DNA from: Streptomyces cathayae
GTDB lineage: Bacteria; Actinomycetota; Actinomycetes; Streptomycetales; Streptomycetaceae
Length of the DNA: 64,000 nucleotides
Assembly: GCF_029760955.1 (NCBI RefSeq)
Contig: NZ_CP121682.1
Coordinates: 310,001-374,000, forward strand
Reading direction: 5' to 3'
Shown: piece after piece, positions 42,801 to 51,035 of the stretch
Numbering within the stretch: the first letter of the stretch is position 1
Layout of the letters: every line of letters starts with the position of its first letter
Program-made: the position numbers and the translations under genes
The notes under the pieces: generated by a model
The model's database searches: none
The model's input: only the letters and a program-made list of their open reading frames with translations
What the model was told of the DNA's origin: nothing

Positions 42801-43781
42801 TCATGGGCCGGGGAGGGGGCAGGCCGAGGCCCGGGGAGTACGTCCGCCGCCGGCGCCGTACCCGAAGCGGATCAGCAGCTGCGGGCAGCACCGCCGCCGC
42901 GGTCCCGCCATGGCCGCCCGCAGGTCCGGCCACTCCATCGCCTGGTGCAGCATCGAGGTGCGCACCCCGTGCCGGGTGGCCGTCAGCAGCACGCGCTCCA
43001 GGGCCTGCCCCGCCCTCAGCCAGTCCTCCGGCCGGTCGTGGGGGGTCCACAACAGGGCCACCTGCGCGTGGCGCTCGAACCGTACGGCCGGCAGCCGCGG
43101 CACACGCAGCACACCGTCGAAGTCCCGGACCGGCATCCGGCCGGCCGCGTCCCGCGGCCCCAGGGCGCTGAGGGGAATGCCGTAGGGGGCGTTCTCACCC
43201 CGGGGCGAGATCCAGGTGCGCATCTCACCGGTGCTCGCCGGGTCGGCGGCGTTGCGGGACTCGGCGGCCGCCGTCAGGTGCAGCAGGCGCCGGGTGCCGA
43301 TGATGTCGGGGACGTCCAGCTGGGCCCGCTCGACGCGGGCCGCGCTGATCATCTCGGCCGCGATCGGCTCCGGTACCGGACGGCCGGTGAACGGCATCCG
43401 GCTGGTGTGCCGGCGTTCGACCGCCTCGTACAGGCCGGACAGGGGCAGTTGCCCGGCCGGGGTGGTCCCGACCAGCTGCACCGTGGCCAGCAGGTCCGGA
43501 TCGTCCGCGGCGGGGAGCAGCCGGACGACGGGGACCCAGCCCAGGCGTTCCGCGGCCACCCGGAGGTTGAAGACGGCCGCGCCCACCGATATGTGCTGGG
43601 CGCGCAGGTGGGGATCGGCGGCCGGCAGCTTCCGCCGGCGGTCGACCCTGACCTGGATCGTCCTGCTGTCCGGGTCCAGGCCGAACCGCCAGGGCTGGGT
43701 GTTGTGGATCGACGGGGCCGCGACCGCCGCGGCCAGCAGGTCATGAACGGCGGTGGCATCCAGTTCCCGGGTCTGCGTCAC
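42801..43781 (-). CDS. Nitroreductase-like protein of the Acg family
   Basis: A 326-residue FMN-type nitroreductase-fold protein. The N-terminal APSIHNTQPWRFGLD (about 22-36) and the segment RRHTSRMPFTGRPVP are typical of the Acg (Rv2032) subgroup, one of the strongest members of the mycobacterial DosR dormancy regulon. Acg-type proteins bind flavin poorly and may not be active reductases. The GTG at 43781 has AGGAG 7 bases upstream. A perfect DosR-like palindrome lies about 105 bp upstream, which supports hypoxic induction here too. Confidence 0.87.
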   Translation of the reverse strand: MTQTRELDATAVHDLLAAAVAAPSIHNTQPWRFGLDPDSRTIQVRVDRRRKLPAADPHLRAQHISVGAAVFNLRVAAERLGWVPVVRLLPAADDPDLLATVQLVGTTPAGQLPLSGLYEAVERRHTSRMPFTGRPVPEPIAAEMISAARVERAQLDVPDIIGTRRLLHLTAAAESRNAADPASTGEMRTWISPRGENAPYGIPLSALGPRDAAGRMPVRDFDGVLRVPRLPAVRFERHAQVALLWTPHDRPEDWLRAGQALERVLLTATRHGVRTSMLHQAMEWPDLRAAMAGPRRRCCPQLLIRFGYGAGGGRTPRASACPLPGP

Positions 43782-43885
43782 GGCACGGCTCCTTCGCAAC
43801 GGCTCCTCGCGGAGTGTCCCCTCCGCTCCGTCCACTCTGCGCCGTGCTCCCGCTCCGGCAGGAGGGTTGACCGGCCCCACGCTGC

Positions 43886-43899
43886 GGGCCATGTGGCCC
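43886..43899. promoter_or_regulatory. DosR/OsdR-like box upstream of the nitroreductase gene
   Basis: GGGCCATGTGGCCC fits the GGG-nCn-nn-nGn-CCC pattern of DosR boxes exactly and extends to a 16-bp perfect inverted repeat CGGGCCA-TG-TGGCCCG (43885-43900). It lies about 105-119 bp upstream of the Acg-type gene, whose mycobacterial counterpart is DosR-controlled. The site is seen directly; the binding protein is inferred. Confidence 0.6.
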
Positions 43900-43914
43900 G
43901 GTTCTCGTGAGGGG

Positions 43915-44361
43915 TCAGGTGACCGGCAGGGCGGTGGCGAGCAGGACGACGCCCAGGGAGCCGACCAGGGCGACGACCGCCAGGGTCCGGGCCGTCTCCG
44001 TGCGGCCCTGGGAGTGGGCGATCCCATGGCCCGCCGCGGCGAGCATCACCACGGCGAACAGGGCGAGTTTGGCCGCGAGGGTGCGGCCGTGGCCGGGCTC
44101 GGCGAGGGATGCCCAGGTGACGCCCCGGTGCCGGGCCATGGCCCATCCGGTGGCCAGTTGCATGGGCAGGAAGACCGCGCCGGTGAGCATCCCGAAGCGG
44201 CGGCCGGCCGCGGCGGTGAAACGGTCCTTGGCCTCCGGGGCGAGCAGCCGCCGGGCCAGCGGCAGGACCACCAGCGACAGGGCCAGCTGCCCGCCGACCC
44301 ACAGGGCGGCGCCCGCCACATGCGCGAACCGGACCAGGGACCACCAGCCGACGGTGTCCAC
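43915..44361 (-). CDS. CopD-like four-helix membrane protein linked to nirK
   Basis: A 148-residue protein with four membrane helices. WWSLVRFAHVAGAALWVGGQLAL at the start and GHGIAHSQGRTETARTL near the end resemble the CopD/PCu domain, with histidines that could bind copper or haem. The GTG shares one base with the nirK stop (TAGTG), so it is translated with nirK. It may help copper supply or electron delivery to NirK at the membrane. The exact family is uncertain. Confidence 0.75.
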   Translation of the reverse strand: MDTVGWWSLVRFAHVAGAALWVGGQLALSLVVLPLARRLLAPEAKDRFTAAAGRRFGMLTGAVFLPMQLATGWAMARHRGVTWASLAEPGHGRTLAAKLALFAVVMLAAAGHGIAHSQGRTETARTLAVVALVGSLGVVLLATALPVT

Positions 44362-45803
44362 TACCCGATCACCTCCACGGTGCCGTGCGCGCCCGCTTCG
44401 GCGTGGCGCATGTCGTGATCGACGAAGGAGTAGTGGCCGGCCTCCGGAAACGTCGTCTCGACGAAACCACCCTGCGCCGGAGCCAGGTCCAGTACCTGCG
44501 CGCCGCCCGGATCCCCGGGGCCCAGCAGGAGGACGCCCTCCTTGTACACGGTGTCGAAGACGGTGCCCACGATGTGGAAGGCGATGCCGTTCCTCGGCCC
44601 GGCGGCGACCACCCAGAACCGGACCCGTTCACCGGCCCGCACCCTCAGGGGCCGCTCGGCGTACTGGGCGGCGACCCCGTTGAACGTCCAGGCGTCCGGC
44701 TCGTTCCGGCGCATCTTCGCCACCTGGGCGGCGCTGCCCGGCGTGCCGAGGTAGAGCTCGGAGGAGACCAGCGCGTATTCGTGGTCGGCCTTCCTCAGCC
44801 CCGGCGGGTCGATGACCACGGCGCCGTACATGCCGTTGCCGATGTGCTGGAGCATGGGCGCGGTGCTGCAGTGGTACAGCCAGGCGCCGGCCTTCTCGGC
44901 GCGGAAGCGGTGGACCAGGCGCTCGCCGGGCTCTATGGTGCGCATCGGCCCGTCGGGGGCGAGGGAGCCGGCGTGGAAGTCGATGCCGTGGCCCATGCCC
45001 GGGTCGTCGTTGATCAGGGTGATCTCGAAGACGTCGCCGATCCTGCCGCGCAGGGTGGGGCCGGGCGCGGTGCCGCCGAAGGTCCACATCCGCTGTGTCA
45101 CGCCGGGAGCGACTTCGACGTCGGTGCGGGCGGCGCGCAGTTCCGTCCGGTGCACCGTCTTGCCGGGTGCGGGGGCCAGGTCGGCGGGGCGGGGCCGCCA
45201 GCCGGCGGAGAACCCGGCGGTGAGGTCGGGGCCGTCCTCCGTGCCGGAGCCGGAGGCCGCCGTGCGGCCGTCGTGTTCCGCGTCTGCGCCACCGTCCCCG
45301 CCGAAGCCGTCGTCGACGGCGGCGGCAGCGGCGACGGCGACGGCGACGGCGGCAATGTACAGGGTCATCCCGGCCGCCCGGTGGCCCGGCAGGGTGCACC
45401 ACGCCTCACGGTCCTCGGTGACCGGGCCGAGGTCGAGCACACGGCTGTCGCTCCGGGCCAGCATCGGGGTGGTGGGGCCGTCCTCCACCTCGAGGTCGTG
45501 CCGCTGGGCATCGGTGTTGGTGACCTTCAGCCGCAGTGCGGTGCCCGCGGCGACCTCGATGCGGTCCGGCCGGACCCGCATGTCGGTCAGGGTCACGGCG
45601 ACGGTGCGGACGACTTTCGTGGCACCGGCCGCGGTTCCGGCGGCGACATGCGAACCGCCGGTGTTTCCACCGCTGTTGGCGACCAGTACGGCCAGCACGG
45701 TCAGTACCGTGCCCGCGACGGTGCCCCACAGCGCGGGCCGCCGTGCCGTACGGTCCGTGCGGCCGCCGCCGTCGGTGTCCGGGGCGTACCGCTCACCGTG
45801 CAC
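44361..45803 (-). CDS. nirK: Copper nitrite reductase (NirK) with fused N-terminal cupredoxin domain
   Basis: A 480-residue protein. One N-terminal membrane helix (24-44) is followed by a cupredoxin domain (65-148) with a type 1 copper set His102, Cys136, His141, Met146. The NirK core (215-480) keeps every ligand of the two-domain enzyme: type 1 His272, Cys312, His320, Met325; type 2 His277, His311, His463; and the catalytic Asp275 and His410. It would reduce nitrite to NO outside the cell membrane, the fused cupredoxin passing electrons to the core. Between them is a low-complexity Ala/Val segment (148-163). The GTG at 45803 has GAGGAG upstream and overlaps the radical SAM gene. Confidence 0.85.
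   Translation of the reverse strand: MHGERYAPDTDGGGRTDRTARRPALWGTVAGTVLTVLAVLVANSGGNTGGSHVAAGTAAGATKVVRTVAVTLTDMRVRPDRIEVAAGTALRLKVTNTDAQRHDLEVEDGPTTPMLARSDSRVLDLGPVTEDREAWCTLPGHRAAGMTLYIAAVAVAVAAAAAVDDGFGGDGGADAEHDGRTAASGSGTEDGPDLTAGFSAGWRPRPADLAPAPGKTVHRTELRAARTDVEVAPGVTQRMWTFGGTAPGPTLRGRIGDVFEITLINDDPGMGHGIDFHAGSLAPDGPMRTIEPGERLVHRFRAEKAGAWLYHCSTAPMLQHIGNGMYGAVVIDPPGLRKADHEYALVSSELYLGTPGSAAQVAKMRRNEPDAWTFNGVAAQYAERPLRVRAGERVRFWVVAAGPRNGIAFHIVGTVFDTVYKEGVLLLGPGDPGGAQVLDLAPAQGGFVETTFPEAGHYSFVDHDMRHAEAGAHGTVEVIG
45330..45347. repeat. GGCGAC microsatellite inside nirK
   Basis: Three exact GGCGAC units, continued by GGCGGC, encode the Ala/Val run between the cupredoxin and the NirK core. Six-base units keep the frame, so copy-number change would alter only linker length. 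Confidence 0.65.
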
Positions 45804-47073
45804 GGTGCTCCTCGCCGTCCGGGGCGGCAGTGGGGCGGGGGGCTGCGGGCTGCCCGCCCCGGGGGCCGGCGGTCAGCAGTTCGGCCAGCTCCCGCTGGTA
45901 CGGGAACGAGCCCGGCCGGTAACCGCACCACGGCTCCTCGGCGTACGGGTCGCCGGTGACGCCGTAGGCCCGGGACCGTGAGCCGCCGCAGACCCGGCGG
46001 AACTCGCACTGCCCGCACCGGCCGCCCAGCCGGTCGGCGTCCCGCAGCCCGGTGAACAGGTCCGAGGTCCGGTAGATCTCGGTCAGCGGCGTCTCGCGCA
46101 CAGTGCCGGCGCCCAGCGGGAGGAAGCCGCTGGGGTGCACGCCGCCGGTGTGCGAGACGAAGACGAACCCGCGGCCCGCGTTGACGTCCAGCGGTGGGCG
46201 GCGCGCCCGGCGTACTCCGGCGTCCAGCCCCAACACTGCGGCACGGCCCCGCAGTTCGTGGTAGAGCGGGCCGAGTCCGAGCGCCCCGACATGGTCCTCC
46301 CCGCGTCGCGCGAGGATCAGACGCTGGAGCGCGACACGACGGAAGTGGTGGGCCTCGGTGGTCTTGGCGGGCACGGTCAGGCCCATGTCGTAGACGAAGT
46401 TGAGGACGTCCTCCACCTCGCCGGGCGTCAGTGCGCCCAGGGCGCGGCCGCGTCCGGTGGGCACCAGGAAGAAGGCGCTCCACAGCATCGCGCCGTGTTC
46501 GGCGACGAGGCGGACGATGTCGGGGAGGTCGTGCAGATCGTGCCGGGCGACCGTGGTGTTGACCTGCACCTTCATGCCGAGGGCGCGGGCCGCGTCCCAG
46601 GCGTCCAGGGTCCAGCGGAACACCCCCGGCACGCCCCGGAAGTCGTCGTGGAGTCCGGCTGTGGACCCGTCGAGGCTGAGGGAGAGTCCGACGGCTCCGG
46701 CCGCGTGCAGTTCGCGCAGCCGTTCCTCGGTGAGGGTGGGGGTGCCGGAGGGGGACACGGCGACCCGGACCCCGATCTGCCTGCCGTACGTGATGAGTTC
46801 GGTGAGGTCGGGGCGCTGGAAGGGGTCACCGCCGGTGATCACGAACAGCGGGGCGGGCTGTCCGAAGGCGGCCACCTGCCGCAGCAGGTCGCACACGGCT
46901 GCGGTGTCCAGCTCCCGCGGGTCGCGGTCGGGCACGGCCTCGGCACGGCAGTGGAGACAGGCCAGCGGGCAGGCCCGGGTGGACTCCCAGATGACGATGA
47001 ACGGCCGCTCCCCCGCGTCGTGCCGTTGACGGCGGACGGCTGCCCGGTCGGCCGTCTCCGCGGCGGCGCTCAC
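45793..47073 (-). CDS. Radical SAM/SPASM protein coupled to nirK
   Basis: A 426-residue radical SAM protein. The cluster motif CPLACLHC (Cys 35, 39, 42) is followed by FVITGGDPFQRPDL and SLDGSTAGLHDDFRGVPG. The C-terminal SPASM-type Cys set is CGQCEFRRVCGG with a later PWCGYRPG. It is similar in layout to NirJ/AhbD haem-modifying enzymes and to the TIGR04053-type family I recall. As NirK uses copper and not haem d1, its target is unknown. The GTG at 47073 has GGAGG 8 bases upstream. Its end overlaps nirK by 11 bases, so it is the first gene of a radSAM-nirK-copD operon. Confidence 0.85.
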   Translation of the reverse strand: MSAAAETADRAAVRRQRHDAGERPFIVIWESTRACPLACLHCRAEAVPDRDPRELDTAAVCDLLRQVAAFGQPAPLFVITGGDPFQRPDLTELITYGRQIGVRVAVSPSGTPTLTEERLRELHAAGAVGLSLSLDGSTAGLHDDFRGVPGVFRWTLDAWDAARALGMKVQVNTTVARHDLHDLPDIVRLVAEHGAMLWSAFFLVPTGRGRALGALTPGEVEDVLNFVYDMGLTVPAKTTEAHHFRRVALQRLILARRGEDHVGALGLGPLYHELRGRAAVLGLDAGVRRARRPPLDVNAGRGFVFVSHTGGVHPSGFLPLGAGTVRETPLTEIYRTSDLFTGLRDADRLGGRCGQCEFRRVCGGSRSRAYGVTGDPYAEEPWCGYRPGSFPYQRELAELLTAGPRGGQPAAPRPTAAPDGEEHRAR

Positions 47074-47208
47074 CGTTCGGCCCTCCTCGGCGTACCGGCG
47101 CGGTCTCGGGGACGGTCGATGTGGTCGTGCACGGGATACCTCCGGTTCGGTCGCCGTCAGCATCCCCCCGGCGCCGTGGCCGGGGCAGCGGCCGACGGGC
47201 TTCTCCGG

Positions 47209-47226
47209 CAGGGCCGTTGGTCCCTG
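47209..47226. promoter_or_regulatory. DosR/OsdR-like box between the radical SAM gene and narG2
   Basis: CAGGG-CCGTTGGT-CCCTG contains the 14-mer GGGCCGTTGGTCCC, matching GGG-nCn-nn-nGn-CCC. It lies 92 bp upstream of narG2 and 136 bp upstream of the divergent radical SAM gene, so one site could serve both operons. The regulator is inferred. Confidence 0.55.
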
Positions 47227-47317
47227 TCAGGGGTGGGTGCAGGGGGCCGGAAGGTCCGGCGGTGGGGGCCGCCGGACCCAGGTGCGCGGAGATCACTGCC
47301 GCCTAGCGTTCCTGAGC

Positions 47318-50300
47318 ATGGAGAACGATCAGAACGCAGGGCCGCGGGAGTCACGTACCGCCCATGACTGGCCTCTTGCGGCCCGTCGGCTGTTGACGCG
47401 CCGTGAGGTGTCGGCCGACGGCCGTGCCGTGTTCGGCGAGGGCGACCCCCGGTGGGAGGGGTTCTACCGGGACCGGTGGTCGCACGACAAGGTGGTGCGC
47501 TCCACCCACGGGGTGAACTGCACCGGCTCGTGCTCGTGGATGGTGTACGTCAAGGACGGCCTCATCACCTGGGAGCACCAGGCCACCGACTACCCGTCGA
47601 TCGGCACGGACTGCCCCGAGTACGAGCCGCGCGGCTGCCCGCGCGGGGCGTCGTTCTCCTGGTACACCTACTCCCCCAGCCGGGTCCGCTACCCGTATGT
47701 GCGCGGCACGCTGCTGAAGATGTGGCGCGAGGCCCGGGGGCGGCTCGGTGACCCGGTGGCGGCGTGGGCGGAGATCACCGGCGACCCGGCGAAGGCCCGC
47801 GCCTACAAGCGGGCACGCGGCAAGGGCGGTCTGGTGCGGGCCGACTGGGACGAGGTGGCCGAACTGGTCGCCGCCGCGCATGTGCACACCGTCAAACAGC
47901 ACGGTCCGGACCGGGTGGTCGGCTTCTCGCCGATCCCGGCCATGTCGATGGCCTCGTTCGCGGCCGGCTCCCGCTTCATGTCGCTGATCGGCGGCACCCT
48001 GCTGTCGTTCTACGACTGGTACGCCGACCTGCCGGTGGCGTCCCCGCAGGTCTTCGGCGACCAGACCGACGTGCCGGAGGCCGCGGACTGGTGGAACGCC
48101 GGCTACCTGATCATGTGGGGCTCCAACATCCCGGTCACCCGCACGCCCGACGCGCACTTCCTGACCGAGACCCGCTACAACGGCACCAAGATCGTCGCCG
48201 TCAGCCCGGACTACGCCGACAACGTCAAGCACGCCGACGAGTGGGTGTCCCCGCACCCGGGCACCGACGGTGCGCTGGCCATGGCGATGGGCCACGTGAT
48301 CCTGCGCGAGTTCCTCGTCGACCGCGAGGTTCCGTACTTCCAGGACTACTTGCGCACGTTCACCGACGCGCCGTTCCTGGTGACGCTGCGGGAGCACGGC
48401 GACGACCTGGTGCCCGACGGCTTCCTGACCGCCGCCGACCTGGGGCGCGAGGACGAGAACGCCGAGAACTACGAGAACGCCGACTCCAAGACGGTCCTGC
48501 TGGACTCCGCCACCGGCGAGCCCGTCGTCCCGAACGGCTCCCTGGGCTTCCGCTGGGCGAAGTCCGGCGCGGGCAGCTGGAACCTCGACCTCGGCGACGT
48601 CGTCCCCGAACTGAGCCTGCTGGAGCGGGCCGGGGAGCGGGCCACGGTGGCGCTGCCCCGCTTCGACGAGGGTCCCACCGAGGGCGGTTCGAGCATGGTG
48701 CGCGGGGTGCCGGTCCACAGGATCGGCGGACGCCGGGTCACCACCGTCTTCGATCTGATGCTGGCCCAGTACGGTGTCGAGCGCCCGGGGCTGCCCGGCG
48801 ACTGGCCGTCCTCGTACGACGACGCCTCGCGGCCCTACACCCCGGCCTGGCAGGAGACGGTCACCTCGGTGCCCGCCGAGCAGGCGGCCCGGATCGCCCG
48901 GGAGTTCGCCCGCAACGCGGAGCGTACGAAAGGCCGTTCCATGATCGCGCTGGGGGCCGGCACCAACCACTGGTTCCACTCCGACACCATCTACCGCGCG
49001 TTCCTGGCGCTGACCACGATGACCGGCTGCCAGGGCGTCAACGGCGGCGGCTGGGCGCACTACGTCGGCCAGGAGAAGGTCCGCCCCCTCACCGGCTTCC
49101 AGCACCTCGCCTTCGCCTTCGACTGGCAGCGGCCCACCCGGCACATGACGGGCACCTCGTACTGGTACCTCAACTCCGACCAGTGGCGCTACGAGGCGTT
49201 CGGGGCGGACGAGTTGGCCTCCCCGCTGGGCAAGGGCAAGCTCGAGGGCAGGACGTTCGCCGACTGCCTGGCACAGGCCGTGCGGCTGGGCTGGACACCC
49301 GGTCACCCCGGCTTCGACCGCAACCCCCTCGACCTGGCGGACGAGGCCGCGGCGCGGGGCCGCCCGGTCGCCGAGCACATCGTGGACGAACTCAAGGCGG
49401 GGCGGCTGAAGTTCGCCGCCGAGGACCCGGACGCGCCCGAGAACTTCCCGCGGGTGCTGACGGTGTGGCGGGCCAACCTGCTGGGGTCCTCCGGCAAGGG
49501 CAACGAGTACTTCCTGCGGCATCTGCTGGGCGCGGACGCGGCCGTCCGCTCCGAGGAGACCCCGCCCGGGGGGCGCCCGCGGGAGGTGGTCTGGCACGAC
49601 GAGGCGCCCGAGGGTAAACTCGACCTGCTGGTCACCCTGGACTTCCGGATGACCTCCACCGGTCTGCTCTCCGACGTCGTCCTGCCGGCCGCGACCTGGT
49701 ACGAGAAGGACGACCTGTCCAGCACGGACATGCACCCCTTCGTGCACGCCTTCACCCCGGCCATCGCCCCGCCCTGGCAGGCGCGCACCGACTACGACAC
49801 CTTCCTCACCATCGCCGACCGGTTCAGCGAGCTGGCCGCCGAGCACCTGGGCAAGCGGACCGACGTCCTCGCGGTGCCGCTGCTGCACGACACCCCCGAC
49901 GAACTCGCCCAGCCCGGAGGGGTGGTGAAGGACTGGAAGACCGGCGAGTGCGAGCCGGTCCCGGGGCGCACCATGCCGAAACTGGTGGTCGTCGAGCGGG
50001 ACTACGCGGCCACCGGGCAGAAGATGCGGGCCATCGGCCCGCTGCTCGACACCCTGGGCACCACCACCAAGGGCGTCACCGTCCACCCCGACCGGGAGAT
50101 CGAGGACCTGCGCCACCGCTGCGGCACCGTCCGCGACGGAGTGGGCGCCGGCCGGCCCTCGCTGGCCACCGCCTCCGACATGTGCGAGGCGATCCTGGCC
50201 CTGTCCGGCACCACCAACGGCCGCCTGGCCACCGAGGGCTTCCGCGAGCTCGAACGGCAGACCGGCAGCAAGGGTCTGGTGGAGCTCGCCTCCGAACGCG

Positions 50301-51034
50301 AGGCCGAGCGGATCACCTTCGCCGACACCCGCAGCCGGCCGCGCTCGGTGATGACCTCCTACGAGTGGTCGGGCTCGGAGTCCGGCGGGCGCCGCTACTC
50401 CCCGTTCGTCATCAACACCGAGCACAAGAAGCCGTGGCACACCCTCACCGGCCGCCAGCACTTCTTCGTCCAGCACGACTGGATGACCGAACTCGGTGAA
50501 CAGCTCCCCGTCTACCGCCCGCCGCTGAACACCCCGCGGCACTACGGCGACGAGCAACTGCGCGAGGACGGCCGGGCGGAGGTCACGGTCCGCTATCTGA
50601 CCCCGCACTCGAAGTGGTCCATCCACTCCAACTACCAGGACAACAAGTACATGCTCGACCTGTCCCGCGGCGGTCCGGTCATCTGGATGTCCCTGGAGGA
50701 CGCCGAGAAGATCGGTGTCAAGGACAACGAGTGGATCGAGGCGTACAACCGCAACGGCGTGGTCGCCTGCCGGGCCGTGGTCACCCACCGGATGCCCGAG
50801 GGGACCGTGTACATGTACCACGCCCAGGACCGCAACGTGAACGTGCCGAAGACCGAGGTCAGCGGCAAGCGCGGCGGCATGCACAACTCGCTGACGAGGC
50901 TGCTGCTCAAGCCCACCCATCTGGCCGGCGGCTACGCCCAGTTCACCTACGCCTTCAACTACTACGGCCCGACCGGCAACCAGCGGGACGAGGTCACCGT
51001 CATCCGCCGCCGCAGCCAGCGAGTGGAGTACTGA
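47318..51034 (+). CDS. narG: Respiratory nitrate reductase alpha subunit (Mo catalytic), nar operon 2
   Basis: A 1238-residue molybdopterin enzyme, the second NarG in this window. FS0 ligands are His64 and Cys68, Cys72 in STHGVNCTGSC, with the fourth in RGCPRGA; the Mo-ligand Asp is in FGDQTDVPEAADWWNAGYL. It matches NarG1 along its length, differing mainly in the first 45 residues and in the 370-440 region. No ribosome binding site precedes the ATG at 47318, so the transcript may be leaderless or the start may be slightly different. It heads a narGHJI-VKOR operon and is divergent from the radical SAM gene. Confidence 0.93.
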   Translation: MENDQNAGPRESRTAHDWPLAARRLLTRREVSADGRAVFGEGDPRWEGFYRDRWSHDKVVRSTHGVNCTGSCSWMVYVKDGLITWEHQATDYPSIGTDCPEYEPRGCPRGASFSWYTYSPSRVRYPYVRGTLLKMWREARGRLGDPVAAWAEITGDPAKARAYKRARGKGGLVRADWDEVAELVAAAHVHTVKQHGPDRVVGFSPIPAMSMASFAAGSRFMSLIGGTLLSFYDWYADLPVASPQVFGDQTDVPEAADWWNAGYLIMWGSNIPVTRTPDAHFLTETRYNGTKIVAVSPDYADNVKHADEWVSPHPGTDGALAMAMGHVILREFLVDREVPYFQDYLRTFTDAPFLVTLREHGDDLVPDGFLTAADLGREDENAENYENADSKTVLLDSATGEPVVPNGSLGFRWAKSGAGSWNLDLGDVVPELSLLERAGERATVALPRFDEGPTEGGSSMVRGVPVHRIGGRRVTTVFDLMLAQYGVERPGLPGDWPSSYDDASRPYTPAWQETVTSVPAEQAARIAREFARNAERTKGRSMIALGAGTNHWFHSDTIYRAFLALTTMTGCQGVNGGGWAHYVGQEKVRPLTGFQHLAFAFDWQRPTRHMTGTSYWYLNSDQWRYEAFGADELASPLGKGKLEGRTFADCLAQAVRLGWTPGHPGFDRNPLDLADEAAARGRPVAEHIVDELKAGRLKFAAEDPDAPENFPRVLTVWRANLLGSSGKGNEYFLRHLLGADAAVRSEETPPGGRPREVVWHDEAPEGKLDLLVTLDFRMTSTGLLSDVVLPAATWYEKDDLSSTDMHPFVHAFTPAIAPPWQARTDYDTFLTIADRFSELAAEHLGKRTDVLAVPLLHDTPDELAQPGGVVKDWKTGECEPVPGRTMPKLVVVERDYAATGQKMRAIGPLLDTLGTTTKGVTVHPDREIEDLRHRCGTVRDGVGAGRPSLATASDMCEAILALSGTTNGRLATEGFRELERQTGSKGLVELASEREAERITFADTRSRPRSVMTSYEWSGSESGGRRYSPFVINTEHKKPWHTLTGRQHFFVQHDWMTELGEQLPVYRPPLNTPRHYGDEQLREDGRAEVTVRYLTPHSKWSIHSNYQDNKYMLDLSRGGPVIWMSLEDAEKIGVKDNEWIEAYNRNGVVACRAVVTHRMPEGTVYMYHAQDRNVNVPKTEVSGKRGGMHNSLTRLLLKPTHLAGGYAQFTYAFNYYGPTGNQRDEVTVIRRRSQRVEY

Positions 51035-51035
51035 C

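Noticed and set aside
44361..45803. Two-domain laccase (multicopper oxidase) instead of NirK
   Set aside because: The HxH pairs needed for a trinuclear copper site are missing, while the NirK residues Asp275, His277, His311, Cys312, His320, Met325, His410 and His463 are all in place.
45793..47073. Haem d1 biosynthesis enzyme NirJ
   Set aside because: No other haem d1 genes or cytochrome cd1 are present, and the neighbouring nitrite reductase is the copper type.
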